From NCBI GenBank assembly GCA_937927975.1, contig CALEZT010000219.1, positions 1 through 37,815 of the forward strand: a stretch of 37,815 bases of DNA, in the 5' to 3' direction. The notes beneath the pieces are model-generated. The model was not told the origin of the DNA, made no database searches, and was given only the letters and a program-made list of their open reading frames with translations. This stretch comes from an uncultured Phycisphaerales bacterium. GTDB lineage: Bacteria; Planctomycetota; Phycisphaerae; Sedimentisphaerales; Anaerobacaceae. Each line of letters opens with the position of its first letter. Within the stretch, counting starts at the first letter, position 1. Made by a program: the position numbers and the translations under genes. Positions 23,311 to 30,202 of this stretch are shown here, piece by piece.

Positions 23311-24165
23311 TCAGTCCGCCTCTTCCGCCGGCAGTGCATCCTCTTCGGCCAGGGGCAGCGAGATCGTGAACGAGGTGCCTTTGCCCACTTCGCTGTGGAC
23401 CGCGATGTCGCCTCGATGCGCCCCGATGATCTTCTTGGCGGTGGCCAGGCCCAGTCCCATGCCGCTCGACCGCGAGGATTGATACGGGCGAAACAAAGTC
23501 GCCAATCTCTCGGGAGGGATGCCCCGTCCGGTGTCGTTGACCTGGACGACGGCGCAGCCGCCCCGCCGGACAGTTCGGATCATCAGGTCTCCGCCGGTGT
23601 CCATCGCCTGCTGCGCGTTGATGAAGAGATTCAACAGAACCTGCTTGACCGCCCCCGGGTCCACCCGGCACGTCAGCGGCATCTTGGCCAGACTCTGCCG
23701 CACGGTCAACGAATGACTGTAGGCCTGGGGCGAGTAGAAGTCGATCATGTCGCCCACGAGCTCGTTGAGGTCCACCGTCTCCAGTTGCAGGTCCGGCCGC
23801 CGGACGTACTTCAGGAAGCCGTCGAGGATCTGTTCGAGCCGGTCCGTTTCCTTCTGGATAATCGCGATCTTGCGGGAGGCGCCGGCGAGCCGCTGGCGGG
23901 CCTGGTCCCACAGCACCCGGCCGGGGTCGCTCAGATCGACGTCCTGCAGCGACTCCTCCGCGAGCTTGAGATTGACCTTGATGGTGGATAGCGGGTTCTT
24001 GATCTCATGGGCCAGTTCGCCGGTCAGGCGGGTCAGCTCCTCGTCGGGATCGACCGGCGGCGGCGCGATCCGCCCGTGTCGTGGAGGCGTTCGACGGATC
24101 GTCGAGACGATTGCCCCCCACGCCAGGCGCGCCCGCGTGCGGGTTCTTCGCAGAAAGCGTTTCAA
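23311..24165 (-). CDS. Soluble histidine kinase without a recognisable sensor domain
   Basis: This 284-residue two-component kinase should autophosphorylate and pass phosphate to a response regulator. The dimerisation domain (about 45-120) holds phospho-accepting His53 in LAHEIKNPLS. The ATPase domain (about 130-275) has N box Asn183 (LFINAQQAM), G1 Asp211 (NDTGRGIPP) and G2 (GMGLGLATAKK, about 235-245). Only about 45 basic residues precede the dimerisation domain. There are no membrane helices, PAS or GAF domains, so the input must come from a partner. No response regulator gene is next to it. It lies 147 bp downstream of pnp, behind a strong hairpin. Confidence 0.9.
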   Translation of the reverse strand: MKRFLRRTRTRARLAWGAIVSTIRRTPPRHGRIAPPPVDPDEELTRLTGELAHEIKNPLSTIKVNLKLAEESLQDVDLSDPGRVLWDQARQRLAGASRKIAIIQKETDRLEQILDGFLKYVRRPDLQLETVDLNELVGDMIDFYSPQAYSHSLTVRQSLAKMPLTCRVDPGAVKQVLLNLFINAQQAMDTGGDLMIRTVRRGGCAVVQVNDTGRGIPPERLATLFRPYQSSRSSGMGLGLATAKKIIGAHRGDIAVHSEVGKGTSFTISLPLAEEDALPAEEAD

Positions 24166-24208
24166 ATCTGTTTCACTCCCCAGTCGGTTCGGTCCAGGAA
24201 AGCAGAGA

Positions 24209-24266
24209 GCCGAAATCTCAGAAGGCCGGCCCGATACTGCCGAGCCGCGACCTTCTGAGTTTCGGC
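24209..24266 (-). terminator. Long hairpin after pnp
   Basis: The arms at 24209-24225 and 24251-24266 are complementary over 16 pairs with a single bulged base (GCCGAAA...CTCAGAAGG). The hairpin sits 47 nt beyond the pnp stop on the minus strand and should end that transcript or protect its 3' end. The following bases are pyrimidine-rich but not a clear T-run. Confidence 0.65.
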
Positions 24267-24312
24267 TTCTGATGTCGATTCTCTACGTTGTCGCTGGACC
24301 GCGGTCTTCCCG

Positions 24313-26559
24313 TCAGTCTCTGCGATCCGGACGTCGATCCCTGCCCGACGGCTTGCCGCGTCGGTCCCGATCCCGGTCCCGTCCGCGGTTGTCCCTGTCC
24401 CGTCGCGGCTCGCGCTCTTCTCCGGCGGGTCTGGGCTTCACTTCTTCCTTGATGCCCATTTCCTGCAGCGCGGCCTTCCGCGAGAGCTTCAGGCGGCCCT
24501 GGTCGTCGATCAGGATCAGCTTGACCGGGATGATATCGCCGACCTTGCAGACCTCTTCGACGTGCTTGATGTAGCCTTCGCTGAGCTCGCTGACGTGACA
24601 AAGCCCCTCGACGCCGGGCACGATCTCCACGAAGCAGCCAAAGTCCTTGACGGAGACGACCTTGGCCTCTTTGTACAACCGCCCGATTTCCGGCGGCGAG
24701 GTCATGGCCTCGATCATCTCCTTGGCCCGCAGGTGGCCGTCGCCGTCGACGCAACTGATGTAGATGGTGCCGTCTTCCTCGATCTCGATCGTGGTGTCCG
24801 TCTGTTCCTGCAGGCTCTTGATCATCTTGCCGCCCGGCCCGATGACCTTGCCGATGAATTCCGGATCGATCTCGATCGTGATCAGCTTCGGTGCATACTT
24901 GCTCAGTTCGCCGCGCGGCGCACTGATCACCTTGTTCATCGTATCCAGGATCTGCAGCCTCGCGGCGCGGGCCCGCTCCAGGGCCTCAACCATGATGTTG
25001 TGCGGAAGGCCCATCGCCTTGATGTCGAGCTGGATCGCCGTGATGCCCCTGGTGGTGCCGGTGATCTTGAAATCCATGTCGCCGAAATGGTCTTCCTCGC
25101 CGATGATGTCGGTCAGCAGCTTGTACTGACCGTTCTCACCAGTGACCAGGCCGACCGAAATGCCTGCGACCGCCCCGAGAATCGGGACGCCCGCGTCCAT
25201 CAGGGCCAGCGAGCCGCCGCAGGCGGAGGCCATCGAACTGGAGCCGTTCGACTCGGTGATGTCCGAGACGACGCGGATCGTATAGGCGAAATCTTCCTCC
25301 GCAGGGCGGACGTTCTCGAGGGCCCGCTCGGCCAGCGCGCCATGCCCGATCTCCCTGCGGCCCGGTCCGCGAATCGGTTTGACCTCCCCGACCGAATACG
25401 GCGGGAAGTTGTAATGGTACGTGAAGCTCTGGGCGTACTCGTCGAGCAGCCCGTCGATGATCTGGGCGTCGCGAATCGTGCCCAGCGTGACGCTGACCAA
25501 GGCCTGGGTCTCCCCGCGGGTGAACAGGGCCGAGCCGTGCGTCCTGGGGAGCACGCCGACTTCGCAGGAGATCGGACGAACGTCCGCGTCGCCCCTGCCG
25601 TCCGGACGCTTGCCCTGCAGGATCATCTGGCGGACCACCTCTTCTTCGATTGTGGTCAGCACGCGGCTGAGCATGGTCATATCGGGCTTGGCGATGCCTT
25701 GGGCTTCGCATTCTTCCTTGTACTTCACGCGGACGCCTTCGAAAAGTTCCTTGACCGCGTTGTTGCGCTCCTGCTTGCCGCTGATGGTCTTGGTCGCCAC
25801 CAAGCGATCGTAGATGTCCGCCTTGACCTTGTCGTACAGCGGACGATTGAGCTCGATGAGCGACAGCTCCTTCTCCGGGGCCACCTTGGCCTGGAGCTCC
25901 TCAATCATGGCGATGACCTCCTGAATGGCCTCATGGGCCTTCAGGACGCCCGCGGCGATCACGTCCTCCGGCAACTCCTTGGCGCCGACCTCGATCATGT
26001 TGATCGCTTCCTTGCGGCCGCCGATCAGCATGTTCAGATCGCTGGTCTCGAGCTGGGCGTGCGTCGGATTGACGACGAACTGGCCGTCCACCCGCCCGAT
26101 CCGACAGGCGCCGAGCGGCCCCTGGAACGGGATCTTGCTGATGCACAGCGCGGCGCTGGCGCCGACCATCGCCGGGACGTCAGGATCGTTCTCCCGGTCG
26201 GCGCTGAGCACCGTGGCCATGATCTGCACCTCGTTGAAATATCCGTCCGGGAACAACGGTCGGATGGGCCGATCGATATTCCGCGCGGTCAGAGTCTCCT
26301 TCGTGCTGGGTCGCCCCTCTCGTTTGATGAAACCGCCGGGGAACTTGCCCGCCGCGCTGATTCTCTCGCGGTAATCGACGCTCAGGGGAAAAAAGTCGAT
26401 GTCGTCGCTTCTGGGCGGGGCCACCGCCGCCGCGACCAGCACCACGGTCTCCCCATAGGTGACCACGACCGAGCCGTGGGCCTGCCGGGCAATCCGCCCG
26501 GTTTCGATCGTCAGCGTTCGGCCCCCGAACTCTCTTGAAACAGTGAAAACACCTGCCAT
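24313..26559 (-). CDS. pnp: Polynucleotide phosphorylase
   Basis: This 748-residue 3'-5' exoribonuclease degrades RNA phosphorolytically. Two RNase PH-like domains (about 1-225 and 310-545) flank a helical region; the second has the SNGSSSMAS active-site segment. A KH domain follows (about 555-610) with GPGG in the GxxG loop, then an S1 domain (about 620-690). The tail (about 705-748) is extremely rich in Arg and Asp, in RD/RDR repeats, and may form a disordered RNA- or protein-binding extension. It lies 120 bp after rpsO, the usual rpsO-pnp order, with a hairpin between that may control processing. Confidence 0.98.
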   Translation of the reverse strand: MAGVFTVSREFGGRTLTIETGRIARQAHGSVVVTYGETVVLVAAAVAPPRSDDIDFFPLSVDYRERISAAGKFPGGFIKREGRPSTKETLTARNIDRPIRPLFPDGYFNEVQIMATVLSADRENDPDVPAMVGASAALCISKIPFQGPLGACRIGRVDGQFVVNPTHAQLETSDLNMLIGGRKEAINMIEVGAKELPEDVIAAGVLKAHEAIQEVIAMIEELQAKVAPEKELSLIELNRPLYDKVKADIYDRLVATKTISGKQERNNAVKELFEGVRVKYKEECEAQGIAKPDMTMLSRVLTTIEEEVVRQMILQGKRPDGRGDADVRPISCEVGVLPRTHGSALFTRGETQALVSVTLGTIRDAQIIDGLLDEYAQSFTYHYNFPPYSVGEVKPIRGPGRREIGHGALAERALENVRPAEEDFAYTIRVVSDITESNGSSSMASACGGSLALMDAGVPILGAVAGISVGLVTGENGQYKLLTDIIGEEDHFGDMDFKITGTTRGITAIQLDIKAMGLPHNIMVEALERARAARLQILDTMNKVISAPRGELSKYAPKLITIEIDPEFIGKVIGPGGKMIKSLQEQTDTTIEIEEDGTIYISCVDGDGHLRAKEMIEAMTSPPEIGRLYKEAKVVSVKDFGCFVEIVPGVEGLCHVSELSEGYIKHVEEVCKVGDIIPVKLILIDDQGRLKLSRKAALQEMGIKEEVKPRPAGEEREPRRDRDNRGRDRDRDRRGKPSGRDRRPDRRD

Positions 26560-26643
26560 AACTCACATTCCTTCAATGGCTTACATGCAACCGCATTCTC
26601 GTGGGATTCTCCCGCCCCCTGCCGATGATAGCGAGGGCATAAT

Positions 26644-26666
26644 CCCGGCGCGGCGTCCACGCCGGG
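26644..26666 (-). promoter_or_regulatory. Hairpin in the rpsO-pnp intergenic region
   Basis: CCCGGCG (26644-26650) pairs with CGCCGGG (26660-26666), 13 nt past the rpsO stop. In enterobacteria a hairpin at this position is cut by RNase III and PNPase represses its own message there. Whether that applies here is inference. Confidence 0.5.
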
Positions 26667-26679
26667 GGGAAATGCCGGA

Positions 26680-26946
26680 CTACTTTCGCAGCCCGAGGCG
26701 TGCGATGACCGTCTGATACCGCTTGAGGTCCTGGTCCCGGACGTACTTCAGCAGTGCCGAACGGGTGCCGACCATCTTGAGCAGGCCACGTCGGGAGGAA
26801 TGGTCCTTGGGATGTTCCTTCAGATGCTCCGTCAGATCGTTGATTCGTCGGGTCAGCAACGCGATCTGCACTTCCGGCGATCCCGTGTCCCCTTCGTGTA
26901 CCTTGTAATCCCCGATGATGCTCCCTTTTTCCTCTTGTGTCAGCAT
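26680..26946 (-). CDS. rpsO: Small ribosomal subunit protein S15
   Basis: This 88-residue protein has the complete S15 fold. The family motifs [35 protein letters not shown] and [11 protein letters not shown] are present in order. It binds 16S rRNA early in small-subunit assembly. The frame extends 23 codons upstream, but the start at 26946 matches the family (MLTQEEK) and has an AAGGG-like site upstream. It is followed by pnp in the same direction. Two hairpins lie in its 300-bp upstream region and may form a regulatory leader. Confidence 0.98.
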   Translation of the reverse strand: MLTQEEKGSIIGDYKVHEGDTGSPEVQIALLTRRINDLTEHLKEHPKDHSSRRGLLKMVGTRSALLKYVRDQDLKRYQTVIARLGLRK

Positions 26947-27168
26947 ACTGTCGATCAACCCTTCTTGTCTGGCCCGCCATGGGCATTCTTCATACGCATA
27001 ATAAGAACCATGCACTCTAAACGATTTCCGGTGTAGTTGGCAAGTTTTTTCCCCTTCTGGGGCAAAAATGTGTCGGCATCGGCGTCGATGCCGACAAGGA
27101 GGAGTCTGTCCGGCGGGGAATACCCAAGATTGTGTCGGAGAATTCGGGGAATGGGCGATGACTGCATC
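26947..27168 (-). promoter_or_regulatory. Upstream region of rpsO: structured leader, promoter unclear
   Basis: No gene is visible here. A perfect 11-bp hairpin (27071-27081 with 27086-27096) is followed on the minus strand by CATTTTT. A second hairpin (CCCC 27059-27062 region pairing with GGGG 27051-27054 across AGAA) is flanked by complementary T5 and A6 tracts, so the U-tract of the first can be drawn into the second. This could be a back-up terminator for the upstream gene or a control element for rpsO. A TTGCCA box with a poor -10 lies further down. S15 is known to control its own mRNA in several bacteria. Confidence 0.4.
27064..27096 (-). terminator. Intrinsic terminator-like hairpin with T-run upstream of rpsO
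   Basis: An 11-bp perfect stem (TGTCGGCATCG and its complement) with a 4-nt loop is followed by CA and five T on the minus strand. It lies about 120 nt upstream of the rpsO start and beyond another terminator, so it is either a second terminator or an attenuator in the rpsO leader. Confidence 0.6.
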
Positions 27169-27206
27169 AAAAAGACCAGCCGCCCCGCCTGAGGTTTGGG
27201 GGCGGC
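27169..27206 (-). terminator. Intrinsic terminator of the partner-switching gene group
   Basis: On the minus strand GCCGCCCC (27206-27199) pairs with GGGGCGGC (27186-27179) and is followed by TGGTC and five T (27173-27169). It starts 43 nt after the stop of the 27249-27710 gene. Confidence 0.8.
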
Positions 27207-27248
27207 CGGAAGAAATGACAACTCAGCGGATCCGAGCGGGTTGACCGG

Positions 27249-27710
27249 TCAATTCAGGGAAAACGCCAACCCGCTGTAGTGATTCATCTGCCCACGGGTC
27301 AACGAGGCGGTCTTCTCGACCAGCCGGGCGATCAGAGAGACCTGGCTAAGCAACGCCTCGACCAAGTCGATATGGGTCAGCGTGGATTCCGGCGCGCATC
27401 GCGGGAGCACCACCGCGACGTATCCGCAATCGGTCTGATCGGTCGCCAATTGGGCGACGGTCACGCTCGTCTGGCCGACCTGCGTGATCACGGGCTCCGC
27501 TCCGTCGTCGACCTTGGCGCGAAGGTCCTTCAGCACATATTCGTCCACTCCCAGGGCGGCGAACTCCTCGGGATGACTGATCCATCGCTCGCCCTCGCGG
27601 TCGAGGATCACCACGATGGGCCCCCGTTCGGGGAGCACGTCGAAGACCTCCCTGGCAATTCGTTCGCTCAGAGTATGCGTTTGCGGTACACTCGTGTTGC
27701 ACAGATCCAT
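27249..27710 (-). CDS. Unknown protein, last gene of a partner-switching group
   Basis: I do not recognise this 153-residue soluble protein. Visible features are a beta strand VVILDREG near residue 35, a central segment with LGVDEYVLKDL, a strand pattern QTSVTVAQL followed by CGYVAVVLPR, and a C-terminal amphipathic helix (about 105-140). The alternation recalls a small GAF-like sensory fold, but no ligand residues can be named. The ATG at 27710 has GGAG 6 nt upstream and is preferred over a GTG at 27740. It is downstream of the STAS and RsbW-like genes, in the same direction, and a terminator follows. It may feed a signal into them; this is inferred from position. Confidence 0.7.
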   Translation of the reverse strand: MDLCNTSVPQTHTLSERIAREVFDVLPERGPIVVILDREGERWISHPEEFAALGVDEYVLKDLRAKVDDGAEPVITQVGQTSVTVAQLATDQTDCGYVAVVLPRCAPESTLTHIDLVEALLSQVSLIARLVEKTASLTRGQMNHYSGLAFSLN

Positions 27711-27893
27711 TCCCGGCTCCTTCACTACGCGGTCGGACACAAGCCACGGAAGAAACTTCGGCAGGAAAAGGCGGGAGCTTTCTGGAGAGCGCCACAGGAG
27801 CAGGGGAATCGACGGTTTTCCGCCGGGGGTCGGGCATGGAGGGACCGACTGACCCTGTTTATCGGACAGACAAGGGGCTTTCTGGCGGGCGAA

Positions 27894-28346
27894 TCACACG
27901 GCAGAGGCCTTCCCGGGTTCGGGAATCGGACGACCTTTGTACCGGACCATACGCAGGCAGGTGCCCCGATCGGTATACCTCACGTCGTGCATGTAGGAAC
28001 TGATCAGCAACAGGCCGCGTCCCTCGGGGCGATATAAATTTTCCCCAACACGCGGATCGGGGATCGCGCCGGGGTCGAAACCCTCCCCTTCGTCGGTGAT
28101 GCAGATCTCCACCTTCTCCGCATCCACAGCGTAATGAACCTTGACCTTCTTGGTGGAATCCATCTTATTGCCGTGCTTGACGGCGTTGAGGAACGCCTCC
28201 TCCAGGGCCAGGTGCACAGCGAAAATGTCGTCCTGACTGAACCCCTTGGCGTCGAGCGCCGACAGAATCTGGCGGCAGGGCCGATTCAAGGCCGACGGTT
28301 GACTCTCAACCACAAGCGTACATTGCACCGGCGATTCAGCCGCCAT
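27894..28346 (-). CDS. RsbW-like serine kinase / anti-sigma-type ATPase
   Basis: This 150-residue protein is a compact GHKL ATPase of the RsbW/SpoIIAB type. The N box has Glu50 and Asn54 (LEEAFLNAVKHGN), G1 Asp85 (DEGEGFDP), and G2 lies at 109-111 (GRGLLLI). Such proteins bind a target, classically a sigma factor, and phosphorylate a STAS antagonist on serine. The STAS gene lies 110 bp upstream on the same strand, so the pair is present. No sigma factor gene is adjacent, so the controlled target is unknown. Confidence 0.92.
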   Translation of the reverse strand: MAAESPVQCTLVVESQPSALNRPCRQILSALDAKGFSQDDIFAVHLALEEAFLNAVKHGNKMDSTKKVKVHYAVDAEKVEICITDEGEGFDPGAIPDPRVGENLYRPEGRGLLLISSYMHDVRYTDRGTCLRMVRYKGRPIPEPGKASAV

Positions 28347-28456
28347 AACGGTCTACCTTCTCGTGTAATCGCCCGGGGCCTGCCGCCGCCTCGAAGGGCC
28401 GCCTGAACCGGGCTCAAGCCGTGCGTCAGAAGCCTTCCCGGGCACACAACCGAGGC

Positions 28457-28825
28457 CTATCGCCGTTCGGAAAAGCTTCGCGTCGCACTTTCGACATCCT
28501 CATAGATCTCAAATACGCTGGTCAGCCGGGTGATCTTGAACACTTCATGGATTCCCGGATGAATGTTGCACAACCGCAACTGCCCTTCTTGTTCGTAAAC
28601 CCGCTTGCTGATCCGAATCAACAGCCCCAGCACGGCCGAGGACAGGAACTTCACGTGACGGAAATCCAGCACCAGACGAATTCCGGGCGCCTGCTCGACG
28701 ACGGACTCGACGGCCTCCCGCAAGGCTCGGACGTCGGTCTCTTCGAGAATCTTCTCGTCCGTGAAGGCCACGATTGTAGCCTCATCTTTATATTCGACAC
28801 TGATCCGCGGCTGAATGGCAGCCAT
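28457..28825 (-). CDS. STAS-domain anti-sigma antagonist (RsbV-like)
   Basis: This 122-residue protein is a single STAS domain. The phosphorylation loop is VKFLSSAVLGLL, with Ser63 in the position of the regulated serine; the usual Asp before the two serines is Leu here. In partner switching the unphosphorylated form sequesters the RsbW-like kinase. The start at 28825 is supported by GGGGAG 8 nt upstream and by a strong promoter at 28864-28892; a longer frame from 28879 would begin inside that promoter. It is the first gene of a three-gene minus-strand group. Confidence 0.93.
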   Translation of the reverse strand: MAAIQPRISVEYKDEATIVAFTDEKILEETDVRALREAVESVVEQAPGIRLVLDFRHVKFLSSAVLGLLIRISKRVYEQEGQLRLCNIHPGIHEVFKITRLTSVFEIYEDVESATRSFSERR

Positions 28826-28863
28826 AACGATCTCCCCATTAGACACCAAATAGGAATGCGGCC

Positions 28864-28892
28864 ATCCTAAGAGGTCCACTGTCCTCTGTCAA
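28864..28892 (-). promoter_or_regulatory. Strong sigma70-like promoter of the STAS/RsbW-like group
   Basis: On the minus strand a perfect TTGACA (28892-28887) is followed after 17 bp by TAGGAT (28869-28864). Transcription would start about 30 nt before the STAS start codon. The spacer contains an AGAGG/CCTCT inverted repeat that could be an operator. Confidence 0.75.
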
Positions 28893-29317
28893 GTTTTTTG
28901 CGGAGCGATCTGCAGGAGAGGGACAAAACGCACGGACGCCGGAAAGATTTCGCACAAGCGCGACGAATTGCGGATTTTTTTCACACAAAACTCTTGCTAT
29001 TTGAAGTCAACAATGGATAATAATACCGAATTGGGCGAGGTGAACGCCGGCGGCGTTGGCCCCGCGGACAATGGGAGTATGATGGGGTTTCTTGCATACT
29101 CGGGTCTCCGTCGAAGCAGGCCGGGCCTGTGCGACGGAAGCAGCCCGCCTCGAAGGCGATTGCCCGTGTCGGATGCGTGAAGTGACAGTGGTTCGTGGTG
29201 CGGTTTCGGGCATAATGCGAGTAACGAAGTCTTAATTGACGGTTTCGTTGGTACACCACTCGCATCGTGCATTGTTTTTGTTATTTGCATGTTCCTGGTG
29301 TAGGGAAGGAGAACACA
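28893..29317 (+). other. Non-coding upstream region of the Rrf2-type gene
   Basis: I see no convincing gene in these 425 bp; open frames of 70-94 codons here have no ribosome site and no recognisable product. A possible plus-strand promoter is TTGCTA (28994-28999), 16 bp, GATAAT (29016-29021). It would give a leader of nearly 290 nt. A hairpin at 29108-29137 (CCGTCG/CGACGG around CAGGC/GCCTG) is the clearest structure in it. I checked for SRP, 6S and tmRNA features and found none. Confidence 0.35.
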
Positions 29318-29719
29318 ATGAGAGTGAGCAGATCTACCGGATACGCGTTGCTCGCGGTGGGCTACATCGCCAAGAATCAGGGCGACGGCGTGGTCCTGTC
29401 GCAGGATATTTCCAGGCAATACGACATCCCGCTCGAGTACCTGCTGAAGATCCTCCAGCAACTGGTCCGTGCCAACGTCCTGCGGAGCAAGCGCGGCCCT
29501 CGCGGCGGCTTCTCGCTGGCCAAGACCACCAACAAGATCACCATGCTCGAGGTGATCGAGGCGGTGGACGGCCCCCTGACGGGCGAGCTGAACCTGACCG
29601 ATCATGCCGGCAACGACGCCTACGCGCACAAGGCCGAACAGACCTACAACAAAGCCATCGCGCAGGCCAAGGGCGTGTTCCAGAAGACCAAGCTGGCCAG
29701 CCTGATCGGCGGCAAGTAA
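29318..29719 (+). CDS. Rrf2-family transcription regulator lacking the Fe-S cysteines
   Basis: This 133-residue DNA-binding protein has the Rrf2 winged helix. It starts MRVSRSTGYALLAVGYIA, and the recognition part YLLKILQQLVRANVLRSKRGPRGGF is classical. Family members such as IscR and NsrR bind an Fe-S cluster through three cysteines near residues 90-105. None are present here; that part is a polar helix (HKAEQTYNKAIAQAK), so it probably senses something else or binds DNA constitutively. AAGGAG lies 6 nt before the ATG. The MazG-like gene follows in the same direction. Confidence 0.93.
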   Translation: MRVSRSTGYALLAVGYIAKNQGDGVVLSQDISRQYDIPLEYLLKILQQLVRANVLRSKRGPRGGFSLAKTTNKITMLEVIEAVDGPLTGELNLTDHAGNDAYAHKAEQTYNKAIAQAKGVFQKTKLASLIGGK

Positions 29720-29804
29720 GTTCGATTCGCCGATCCCCTCGAAAGGTCGAGGTCGGCGAAACCAGATGGATTCCTCATCGGACGAAAGAGGTGCGCGGCA
29801 CGCC

Positions 29805-30077
29805 ATGGAGATCCGCGAGTTTCAGGAATTGATCGCTCGACGATACAAGGAACGAGACCAGGAGCGTGGCGTGCCTCGCACTTTCATGTGGTTTGTCGAG
29901 GAGGTCGGCGAGCTGGCGACGGCCCTGGCCTCCTGCGAGGACCGGGCTAACATGGAGGAGGAATTCGCCGACGTGTTCGCCTGGCTGTGCACGCTGGCCA
30001 ACATCACCGACATCGACATCGAGAAAGCGTGCGGAAAGTACACCAGCGACCGCGTCAAAGGGTTCAAGCCCAAATAG
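29805..30077 (+). CDS. MazG-like nucleotide pyrophosphohydrolase
   Basis: This protein of about 90 residues has the all-alpha NTP pyrophosphatase core. The metal-binding acidic residues lie in VEEVGEL (Glu32, Glu33, Glu36) and in EEEFADV (Glu53, Asp56). Family members hydrolyse (d)NTPs to monophosphate and pyrophosphate and can clean up aberrant nucleotides or lower ppGpp. I chose the ATG at 29805, where the domain begins; an in-frame ATG at 29766 would add 13 polar residues. It ends 26 bp from the convergent MetS-like gene. Confidence 0.88.
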   Translation: MEIREFQELIARRYKERDQERGVPRTFMWFVEEVGELATALASCEDRANMEEEFADVFAWLCTLANITDIDIEKACGKYTSDRVKGFKPK

Positions 30078-30103
30078 TCGCAGGGCAAAGCGGAGAATCT
30101 CGG

Positions 30104-30202
30104 TCAGGTCTTCTTCCGGAACGTCCGGCTCAGACAGAACGCGGCCAAACCCAAAATCGCGCTCCAACTGACGACGAGAAACGTCCATCCTGCGATCGTC
30201 AT
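30104..30202 (-). CDS. MetS-like small subunit of the adjacent sodium symporter
   Basis: This tiny protein of 32 residues is a single membrane helix (about 5-25, AGWTFLVVSWSAILGL) with a basic tail ending RTFRKKT. Its ATG overlaps the stop of the symporter gene (ATGA), showing translational coupling. It matches the MetS family, small subunits required by MetP-type neurotransmitter:sodium symporters that import methionine and alanine in Corynebacterium. The size, position and topology agree; the substrate here is not known. Confidence 0.85.
   Translation of the reverse strand: MTIAGWTFLVVSWSAILGLAAFCLSRTFRKKT

Noticed and set aside
24562..26538. 658-codon plus-strand frame opposite pnp
   Set aside because: It is the antisense shadow of a universally conserved gene, with an Asp/Leu/Arg-rich composition and no domain.
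29100..29190. Possible SRP RNA because of a GGAAGCAGCC stretch
   Set aside because: The required apical GGAA loop and the facing GUCAGG strand are not in the right order, and no matching stem can be drawn.
28968..29265. Short open frames on both strands upstream of the Rrf2 gene
   Set aside because: They lack ribosome sites, contain many rare-looking residues and overlap a possible promoter and hairpin. Non-coding upstream sequence explains the region better.
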